Virus record (IMG/VR): IMGVR_UViG_3300037808_000042
Coordinates: 1-20,379 of that record
Direction: 5' to 3' (one strand)
From: a virus
DNA: 20,379 nt
Position numbers and translations under genes: made by a program. Positions 14,559 to 20,379 of the stretch are shown here, piece after piece (position 1 is the stretch's first letter; every line of letters begins with the position of its first letter). Under the pieces are notes generated by a model, which did not search any database, was not told where the DNA came from, and saw only the letters and a list, made by a program, of their open reading frames with translations.

Positions 14559-15995
14559 ATGGAAGAAATTACAATCAACGGCAACACTTGGCAGAAATAT
14601 AAAGGTGATGAAGGGCAAGACGTATTCATCGCAAAGTTTATGATTGACCAAGATAAATTATTAGGTAAGTACGTAGACGAATCATTTTATGACGTGCTAA
14701 TTGAGAACGATGCCGATGTGTATCTTCCCCCTGAATGTGATATGACTAAGAGTCAAGATTGTGATAATGTATGCTTTAAGTGTGTAGATGAGTCAAGACT
14801 AGCATTCAAATTCCGTAAGAACGTATTTACCCCTGAAGAACAGTTGGGTGCGTTTGAAGGATTGTACGATTCAGCAGTCGAGTCAAATAACCGTGGTATG
14901 GCAGCAGGTCCGAGAGTTGAACAGTCTGGTCATCGTGATTGGGTAACACCGTTCCAAGCAGATATCCTTGAATATTATGCTCAAGGGCAACCAACACCAG
15001 TAGATGGTTCTGACCCAATCGAAACTATTATTGAAAAGCACAAGACTAAGCAACACGAAACACGTGGGTCGGTTTGGTTACGTTCTAAGATTGAGGGAGA
15101 GTTCGGTGTATATACTGGGTTCTTTGATGTTGCTATGGAACGTTTCAAATCAATGGAAGTTTCTGAAGCAACAGACTATGTTAAGAGTGTTCGTAAGGAT
15201 ATGATATCAGATACATCGTATGCGTCACCAATGTGGTCAGGTATCGCAGGGTTTTATGGTAGATATCCACGTATTCCTTATGGTAGAGAAACTTCATACG
15301 TTGAACATAACCGTGCTAAGTTTGAGAAGTGTTATCCATTCGCAAGGAAACTTGATAAAGAATTTGCTCGATTGATTCCAGGTCGTTATGCTAAACAAAA
15401 AGAATTCGCAGATAGATTAGATCCTAAGTTTTTAATTGGTGAAGATACTGCATTAACAACGATTACTGTGAATACTACTCAGAGTGATAGAAATGCTAGA
15501 ATGGCATGCCATCGTGATGCAGGTTCTTTGAATGAAGGATTCTCAAACCTAACAGTAATTACTAAAGACGGTAAGAGTTGGAACGGTGGTTATCTTGTAG
15601 CACCAGAAGTACGTGCTGCAATTGATATTCGTCCAGGTGATTTGCTATTGATTGACAATATGCGTATCATCCACGGCAACACCCCTATTGAAGCACCTGA
15701 CTCGGGTGTTGAAGATATGTTAAGAATGAGTTTGATTTTCTATTACCGTGAGGATATGGATAAGTTAGGAACTTGGGATTATGAAAAGACTAGACGTGCT
15801 TATGTTGATAGTCGTAGGTTGAATAAAGAACATAAATTGTGGAGACCTTTCTGGAATGGAGTATCACCTAGTATGTGGCATGACGATGAATGGTATGATT
15901 ACCTAAGAGAACAAGATAAAGGTGAGGAATGGTTAGAGAATTATCATCCTGAAGCACTTGAAGAACACACAACACTAGAGGGGTTCTTCGCATAA
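14559..15995 (+). CDS. TET/JBP-like 2-oxoglutarate/Fe(II) dioxygenase, candidate DNA base hydroxylase
   Basis: This 478-residue protein has a C-terminal double-stranded beta-helix oxygenase domain. H318-R-D320 and H372 form the iron triad (ACHRDAG, IIHGN). The segment around NGGYLVAPEVRAAIDIRPGD continuing LLLIDN (342-367) is typical of the TET/JBP group, and R389 (LRMSLIFYYRED) would bind 2-oxoglutarate. Members oxidise thymine (JBP) or 5-methylcytosine (TET) in DNA. The N-terminal half has a cysteine cluster C60, C68, C72, C75 that could bind zinc, and the conserved-looking block SNNRGMAAGPR (109-119). The gene overlaps a nucleotide-sugar epimerase gene (TAATG) and is followed by a glycosyltransferase and a sugar mutase, which supports a role in making a glycosylated base. 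The family call is by motif; the substrate is inferred. Other 2OG oxygenase substrates remain possible. Confidence 0.72.
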   Translation: MEEITINGNTWQKYKGDEGQDVFIAKFMIDQDKLLGKYVDESFYDVLIENDADVYLPPECDMTKSQDCDNVCFKCVDESRLAFKFRKNVFTPEEQLGAFEGLYDSAVESNNRGMAAGPRVEQSGHRDWVTPFQADILEYYAQGQPTPVDGSDPIETIIEKHKTKQHETRGSVWLRSKIEGEFGVYTGFFDVAMERFKSMEVSEATDYVKSVRKDMISDTSYASPMWSGIAGFYGRYPRIPYGRETSYVEHNRAKFEKCYPFARKLDKEFARLIPGRYAKQKEFADRLDPKFLIGEDTALTTITVNTTQSDRNARMACHRDAGSLNEGFSNLTVITKDGKSWNGGYLVAPEVRAAIDIRPGDLLLIDNMRIIHGNTPIEAPDSGVEDMLRMSLIFYYREDMDKLGTWDYEKTRRAYVDSRRLNKEHKLWRPFWNGVSPSMWHDDEWYDYLREQDKGEEWLENYHPEALEEHTTLEGFFA

Positions 15996-16744
15996 TGGTT
16001 GTTGTTACTGGAGCAAAAGGTTATATCGGTTCATCCTTAATGAAAAAGTTAGAAGCAACTGGAATTGATATTGAAGAATGGGATATTCGTAATTCGACTG
16101 AACCCAATCCAGATGTAACTTGTGTTGTTCATCTTGCAGCACTTGTTCGTGTGGGTGAGAGTGTAGAAAAACCTGCTGAGTATTATGATACAAATGTTAC
16201 AGGAACGTTGAACGTTATTAAAGCATATCCTAATGCCAAATTCATTTTTGCTTCTACGGGTGCTGCATTCAGTCCCGACTCCCCGTATGGTCACGCAAAG
16301 GTTATGTCTGAACAAATGATTAAAGATATTTGTAAAGAATACACCATCTTCAGGTTCTATAACGTTGGTGGTGGAGTTCCTACTAACCCAGATGGGTTGC
16401 CTGGATCTATTATTAACGCAAAAGAAAAAGGGCAATTCACTATTTTTGGTAATGATTATGATACGAAGGATGGTACGTGTGTTCGGGATTATTTCCATAT
16501 TGAAGATTTGACTGACGCATTAGTCCGAGCAGTTAATGAACCTGCTGCGATGACAGACTACGAACCACTAGGTTCAGGAAAGTCATATACCGTTAAAGAG
16601 TATGTTGATGCATACCTAGCAAAGTATGGAAACGAATTTGAAGTAATTTATGGTGATAGACGTCCAGGTGATTTACCAATATCAGAAGTGCCATTCGTGT
16701 CGAAGTTTATGACACCCACAAAAACCCTAGAAGAAATCGTGTAA
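15995..16744 (+). CDS. NAD-dependent nucleotide-sugar epimerase, GalE-like
   Basis: This 249-residue short-chain dehydrogenase/reductase of the extended type probably converts UDP-glucose and UDP-galactose. The Rossmann NAD motif is TGAKGYIGS (5-13). Catalytic residues are S87/T88 and Y98-x3-K102 (YGHAK). The GalE hallmark DGTCVRDYFHIEDL lies at 159-172, and a GDRRPGDLP motif at 220-228 lies near the end. It is shorter than cellular GalE (about 338), mainly in the substrate-binding part, but all catalytic elements are present. It starts inside the dioxygenase stop (TAATG), so the two are translationally coupled. UDP-galactose made here would be the substrate of the mutase encoded downstream. 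Another sugar specificity is possible. Confidence 0.88.
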   Translation: MVVVTGAKGYIGSSLMKKLEATGIDIEEWDIRNSTEPNPDVTCVVHLAALVRVGESVEKPAEYYDTNVTGTLNVIKAYPNAKFIFASTGAAFSPDSPYGHAKVMSEQMIKDICKEYTIFRFYNVGGGVPTNPDGLPGSIINAKEKGQFTIFGNDYDTKDGTCVRDYFHIEDLTDALVRAVNEPAAMTDYEPLGSGKSYTVKEYVDAYLAKYGNEFEVIYGDRRPGDLPISEVPFVSKFMTPTKTLEEIV

Positions 16745-16747
16745 TAC

Positions 16748-16776
16748 TTTACTTTTGATGTGTAGTAGGGTATAAT
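16748..16776 (+). promoter_or_regulatory. Sigma70-like promoter for the glycosyltransferase-mutase pair
   Basis: TTTACT (16748-16753), a 17-base spacer and TATAAT (16771-16776) occur in the repeated form ACTTTACTTTT ... AGGGTATAAT. The gap to the ATG at 16800 carries a GGAG RBS. Confidence 0.85.
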
Positions 16777-16799
16777 ATAATAAATGATTGGAGTATAGA

Positions 16800-17837
16800 A
16801 TGAAGAAAATATTAGTTACTGGATTTACCAGAGCAGCTTGCACAAGAAACTTTCACGAGAAATCGCAGATAGGTTTGTGTACAGCACATTACAGTTTCGT
16901 TGAAGCATTAGAAGCATTGGGATGGGAAGTCGACCAAAGACCAGTAACTGCTGGTGAAGATATTTCGAAGTATGATAAAGTTGTAGTTTTCCTTATGCAT
17001 ATCTCACCTTATAATACACATATGTATGGTGCGTTATGGGCAATCTCTCAACGTCCCGATGCTTTGTTTGCAATCGAGGACTGGCAGTCTCCTAAGAACA
17101 TTAACACTTGGGTTGGTAAAGAAGATAAGATTCTCGAATCAATCACAAATGATTACTATATTAACAATGTCGTTGCAGAGAAAGAATTACGTCCAGAATG
17201 GAACGACGCATTTGGAAGAGCAATACGTTCTATCACAAAACAAAAGACTCCAATTACCCTTCCTGCTCATCTTGGCGGAGACTTTAAGATGTTATTTCCT
17301 AATTGGGACGAAAGTAAAGTGTTTTCTTGGCATGCATCAGCATATACGTTGCATAGAGAACCTTCTAGGTCTTTATTCGCAGAACCTAAAGAGTTTGTAT
17401 TCAACTTCGCTGGATTGATTCAATCAGAAACTGAGAAGTGGTTTAATAAAGTTACTGACGGTGCTACTTGGCAGATTATGCAATACGGATCTAAGTCTAA
17501 GAAACAAAAACGTTTAACTGAACAAGAGATGATGTCAAAATTCAACGACCATTGGGGAATCCTTATGGCAGGTTATTGGCATGCAGGTTCAGGTTGGTGG
17601 AGAGCAAGACCACAACAAACTGCTGACGTTGGTTCAATTCTTATATGTGAAGATAAAGAAGGTGCTATCTTTGGCGAACCGTATCTAGGTTTGACTTGTG
17701 CTAAGATTGAATCTATGTCGGTTGGTGAACTGGGCACACTTGCTTTAAATCAGAAAGAAGCATATTATGATTCTCAACCTATGGATAAATCGATTACTGA
17801 AAGACAAATTACGGAATATTTAGAATGCGAGTTCTAG
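16800..17837 (+). CDS. Putative GT-B glycosyltransferase
   Basis: This 345-residue protein has a two-domain layout like GT-B glycosyltransferases. The N-terminal Rossmann-like domain starts KKILVTGFTRAACTRNF and includes AHYSFVEALEALGWEVDQRP and a KVVVFLMHISPYNTH strand-loop. The C-terminal donor-binding-like part contains GILMAGYWHAGSGWWRARP, ADVGSILICEDKEG and GLTCAKIESMSVGELGTLAL, resembling the last strands and helices of phage DNA glycosyltransferases and related GT-B enzymes. I chose ATG 16800 (GGAG 6 bases upstream) over an in-frame TTG at 16788. It overlaps the UDP-galactopyranose mutase gene by 13 bases, so its likely donor is a UDP-sugar, possibly UDP-galactofuranose. The acceptor could be a hydroxylated DNA base or a surface glycan. 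The family call is by fold pattern only. Confidence 0.62.
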   Translation: MKKILVTGFTRAACTRNFHEKSQIGLCTAHYSFVEALEALGWEVDQRPVTAGEDISKYDKVVVFLMHISPYNTHMYGALWAISQRPDALFAIEDWQSPKNINTWVGKEDKILESITNDYYINNVVAEKELRPEWNDAFGRAIRSITKQKTPITLPAHLGGDFKMLFPNWDESKVFSWHASAYTLHREPSRSLFAEPKEFVFNFAGLIQSETEKWFNKVTDGATWQIMQYGSKSKKQKRLTEQEMMSKFNDHWGILMAGYWHAGSGWWRARPQQTADVGSILICEDKEGAIFGEPYLGLTCAKIESMSVGELGTLALNQKEAYYDSQPMDKSITERQITEYLECEF

Positions 17838-18835
17838 TTGTCGGTGCAGGTTTTGCTGGAGCAGTATATGCCAGAGAACTTGCCGAAGATGGATATGACG
17901 TAACTGTAATAGATGAGAGATTCCATATCGCAGGTAATGCGTATGATTATATTAATGATGACGGCATCCGTGTGCATAAGTATGGTCCACATATTTTCCA
18001 CACTAACAACGAAAGGGTTGTTGAGTGGTTATCTAATTTCACTGAATGGACTGAGTATAAGCATAAAGTATTAGCAAAGCATACAGATGGAAAGTTTTAT
18101 GTATTGCCAGTCAATCGTAAGACTAAAGAACTTCTAGGTGAGAAAAATATACTTGATATATTCTTCAAACCATACACTAAGAAAATGTGGGATAAAGAAT
18201 TAGAAGAACTCAACCCTAAGATCCTTGAACGTGTGCCAGTTCGTGATGACGATAATGAATTGTATTTCCCTGATGACAGTTTCCAAAAGATGCCGACAGA
18301 AGGTTATACTAAATTGTTTGAACGTATATTCGACCACGAAAATATTACAGTCAAGTTGAATACATCATTCAATAAAGATATGGAAGATGAATACGACCAC
18401 GTGTTTAATAGTATGCCTATTGACGTGTATTATGATAATCTACACGGTGAGTTGCCATATCGAAGTATTAAATTTGAGACGGTAACATTACCCGAGCAAA
18501 AGGTTTACAAAACATCCACAACAAACTTCACCACTTCTGGTGGTCCGACACGTGTAACTGAATGGAAAAACTTTCCTAATCACGGTAAGAATTTATATGC
18601 TACAACATTGACATACGAATTCCCTTGCGATTATAGAAGTAACAATATGGAAAGGTATTATCCAGTCAAAGACATTGAAGGGATTAACACTGAAGTTTAT
18701 AAGCAATACCGTGATGAACCGAATGATAAAGTTTCATTCATCGGTCGTTGCGGAACATATCAATATCTAGACATGCACCAAGTGATAAACCAGTCATTAG
18801 TCGGTGTTATGAAGTTTTTGAAATTAAATCACTAA
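17825..18835 (+). CDS. glf: UDP-galactopyranose mutase
   Basis: This 336-residue flavoenzyme (E. coli Glf 367) interconverts UDP-galactopyranose and UDP-galactofuranose. It has the FAD motif GAGFAGA (7-13), the GNAYD and GPHIFHTNN (54-62) blocks, the PYTKKMW helix, RVPVRDDDNELYFPDDSFQ, a KMPTEGYTKLFERI stretch, and the C-terminal YYPVKD and FIGRCGTYQYLDMHQVINQS block that closes the FAD site. All major motifs are present and the gene looks functional. It is co-transcribed and overlaps by 13 bases with the upstream glycosyltransferase gene, and the GalE-like epimerase lies two genes earlier. That gives a UDP-Glc to UDP-Gal to UDP-Galf route. A promoter for the next gene begins right after the stop. 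Confidence 0.96.
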   Translation: MRVLVVGAGFAGAVYARELAEDGYDVTVIDERFHIAGNAYDYINDDGIRVHKYGPHIFHTNNERVVEWLSNFTEWTEYKHKVLAKHTDGKFYVLPVNRKTKELLGEKNILDIFFKPYTKKMWDKELEELNPKILERVPVRDDDNELYFPDDSFQKMPTEGYTKLFERIFDHENITVKLNTSFNKDMEDEYDHVFNSMPIDVYYDNLHGELPYRSIKFETVTLPEQKVYKTSTTNFTTSGGPTRVTEWKNFPNHGKNLYATTLTYEFPCDYRSNNMERYYPVKDIEGINTEVYKQYRDEPNDKVSFIGRCGTYQYLDMHQVINQSLVGVMKFLKLNH

Positions 18836-18839
18836 AAAC

Positions 18840-18868
18840 TTTACTTCCGTTTGAAATTATAGTATAAT
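18840..18868 (+). promoter_or_regulatory. Sigma70-like promoter for the DUF262-HNH gene
   Basis: TTTACT (18840-18845), a 17-base spacer and TATAAT (18863-18868) form the fourth copy of the repeated element (AAACTTTACTT ... TAGTATAAT). The predicted transcription start is near 18875, over 100 bases before the ATG. Confidence 0.82.
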
Positions 18869-18981
18869 TAGTATTGAGGGTCAGGTTTTACTTTAAGTAG
18901 AATTCACTTTCCCTCAAAACTGATAGGAACGATTAATTTCAAGTTCCGTTTAATTACTTTTTAATAATACAAGGAAATAAT
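18869..18981 (+). promoter_or_regulatory. Long structured 5' leader of the DUF262-HNH gene
   Basis: This is the untranslated region between the promoter and the ATG at 18982. TTGAGGG (18874-18880), at about the transcript 5' end, can pair with CCCTCAA (18911-18917). GGAAC (18926-18930) can pair with GTTCC (18943-18947). The RBS AAGGA lies near 18971. Other genes in the window have leaders of 0-40 bases, so a length of about 107 bases with two hairpins suggests RNA-level control or stability. No known riboswitch is recognised. Confidence 0.5.
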
Positions 18982-20370
18982 ATGTTAGACCACGACAACG
19001 TAATAAAAACAGTTAAAGACACAATCGAAGATGTCCGTAACAAAGTAATCAACCCAGACCCAATCGGTCAAAGACCAGCAGTTTCTACTGGACTTAAAAA
19101 ACCCCGAGGCATTATTGATTCTATTCTGAATAGATATTCAATCGGTGTAATCACTGTGCGAGATATTGAGCATGATGATGAAAATCGAAAAGTCTACAAA
19201 GATTACAAATGGTTAGTTATTGATGGTGGAAATCGAATTAGAGCAATTAGGGATTTCAAAAAGGGCAAGTTTACTACTACTGCTGGAGAAACATACCTTT
19301 CTCTAAGCGATGAACAAAGGGAATTATTTGACACTACTAAATTGTTATTCCAAGTTTACATCTGCGACAATCACGAATCGACTGAGATCTTTCGTAGACT
19401 CAATACAGTAACACCAGTTAATCAGATTGAAATGATTATGGCAAATGATACTGCTCAAATAACTAAAGAAATTAGAACCCGTGTGAAAACGTTTAAAGAA
19501 TACGGACCGACTTCAACAAAACATAAAATCTTTAATACTGAAAGGAAAGATGATGGTAAGGATAAAGCATTGTACTGGAACACACCAGTAAATCCAAGAC
19601 GTAAGTGGGATGAGTATGTTGCTATCGTATTCATTAAAGTTATGGGTGGTGGTAACGTTGCTGCAGGTTTAGATGAGATTGAAGATCTCGTAAATGCTGG
19701 TCCAGTTATCACGTCTAGAGTTAAGAAACTCACTGATACATTTTTTAATGATGCGTTAAAGGTACTCGATGGATTTGATGCTAAGATGAATGCTAATAGT
19801 TTCGGTGCTTTTCAGGCAGTATGGTTTGAACTGCTTGAACGTAACAGGGTTTTCGCAATCAAAGACCATGAAAAGTTTGGTGAAGAATTCTTTAAGGCAC
19901 ACAAAAACTTAACTGGCAATAGCAATGCTGATTATGAAATTGACGTTAGGGAGTTCAAGACTGGGGAACGTAACACTACAAAGGTTGTTAAGGAACTTGT
20001 TAAGACGTTTGCTCGATCTGCGATTAAATATCCTTCAAACCCATCTCAACAACATGAGGTTGCGAAATTATATCTTCATGAGATGGATATTGATGATGCG
20101 ATTCTTTATAAAGATACCCGAAGAACCATCACTAAAGATAAGAAGTTTGAGATGCTTGTACAACAAGACTTCCGTTGTGCTATTGACGGTGAACCATTGA
20201 GTATTGAAGATGCTATCTTTGGACACGACACGCCTTGGAGTAAGGGTGGTACTATTGAAGATGGTGCTATTATTCGTAAAGAGCATAATGTAGCAATGGG
20301 TGCTTTAATGAATCTAGATGAATACCGACATCACCTTGAGTATCAACGTAATCAGCGTGCCAGTGCTTAA
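18982..20370 (+). CDS. DUF262 (ParB/GmrS-like) plus HNH nuclease protein
   Basis: This 462-residue protein joins an N-terminal DUF262 domain and a C-terminal HNH nuclease domain. DUF262 features are GQRPAVSTGLKKPRGIIDSI with LNRYSIGVITV (29-59) and the NTPase-like motif V-I-D81-G-G-N-R85 in place of the usual DGQQR. The HNH part includes F-R-C399, then GHDTPWSKGG (H415, D416) and a terminal H435-N436. DUF262-HNH/DUF1524 proteins include GmrS-GmrD, type IV restriction enzymes that cleave glucosylated hydroxymethylcytosine DNA. A phage copy could degrade host or rival phage DNA, act as a homing-like nuclease, or interact with the phage's own modified DNA. Function is inferred from architecture. 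The gene has its own promoter and a long leader. Confidence 0.82.
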   Translation: MLDHDNVIKTVKDTIEDVRNKVINPDPIGQRPAVSTGLKKPRGIIDSILNRYSIGVITVRDIEHDDENRKVYKDYKWLVIDGGNRIRAIRDFKKGKFTTTAGETYLSLSDEQRELFDTTKLLFQVYICDNHESTEIFRRLNTVTPVNQIEMIMANDTAQITKEIRTRVKTFKEYGPTSTKHKIFNTERKDDGKDKALYWNTPVNPRRKWDEYVAIVFIKVMGGGNVAAGLDEIEDLVNAGPVITSRVKKLTDTFFNDALKVLDGFDAKMNANSFGAFQAVWFELLERNRVFAIKDHEKFGEEFFKAHKNLTGNSNADYEIDVREFKTGERNTTKVVKELVKTFARSAIKYPSNPSQQHEVAKLYLHEMDIDDAILYKDTRRTITKDKKFEMLVQQDFRCAIDGEPLSIEDAIFGHDTPWSKGGTIEDGAIIRKEHNVAMGALMNLDEYRHHLEYQRNQRASA

Positions 20371-20379
20371 ATAGGTATT

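Noticed and set aside
15995-16744. Epimerase judged truncated because it is shorter than cellular GalE
   Set aside because: NAD motif, Ser/Thr, YxxxK and the CVRDYFHIEDL block are intact, and start and stop fit the coupled neighbours, so it is a compact form and not a fragment.
18887-18915. A second TTTACT -35-like box downstream of the 18840 promoter
   Set aside because: No TATAAT-like sequence occurs at the right distance; the region holds CCCTC of the leader hairpin.
1-20379. tRNA genes, CRISPR arrays, insertion sequences, integrase or att sites
   Set aside because: No cloverleaf, regular repeat-spacer pattern, transposase, integrase or flanking inverted repeats were seen on either strand by eye.

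Overview
The window is a stretch of the genome of a T4-like tailed phage (myovirus morphology) with AT-rich DNA. All recognisable genes lie on the + strand, are tightly packed and often overlap by a few bases. The gene order and the auxiliary genes (ammonium transporter, 2-oxoglutarate oxygenases, peptide deformylase) resemble marine or freshwater relatives of T4 such as cyanophages and pelagiphages. The host cannot be fixed from the sequence. No tRNA, IS element, integrase or CRISPR array was seen.

Region 1 (1-5755) is the head module in T4 order: portal gp20 (5' end outside the window), a gp67-like core protein, a 219-residue protein in the gp68 position, two small unrecognised proteins, prohead protease gp21, scaffold gp22 and major capsid protein gp23. 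Several of these proteins carry (I/L)xE|(A/G) sites expected for cleavage by gp21. The gp23 gene is broken: about 76 bases that should encode a conserved segment are missing and the frame shifts.

Region 2 (5756-7131) is a self-contained cassette: terminator, T4-type late promoter, a full-length AmtB-type ammonium transporter gene, terminator. It has the layout of a 'moron' placed inside the structural module. A gp19-family tail-tube-like gene with its own late promoter follows (to 7626).

Region 3 (7715-13359) is the recombination and late-transcription block: uvsY, uvsW, a small Sm-like protein, gp55 (late sigma factor) and the gp47/gp46 nuclease-ATPase. Late promoters (TATAAATA) precede structural genes and amtB. 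A different, repeated sigma70-like promoter (CTTTACTT-N15-TATAAT) precedes uvsY, gp46, the glycosyltransferase and the last gene. So gp55, made here, would switch on head genes and amtB late.

Region 4 (13356-18835) starts with a small 2OG-Fe(II) oxygenase and peptide deformylase. Then comes the most interesting set: a 478-residue TET/JBP-like 2OG dioxygenase, a GalE-like nucleotide-sugar epimerase, a putative GT-B glycosyltransferase and a UDP-galactopyranose mutase. Together they could hydroxylate a base in DNA and attach a sugar, possibly galactofuranose, by a route analogous to trypanosome base J. This is inference from family membership and clustering. Region 5 (18836-20379) is a long structured leader and a DUF262-HNH nuclease related in architecture to GmrSD enzymes that attack sugar-modified DNA.
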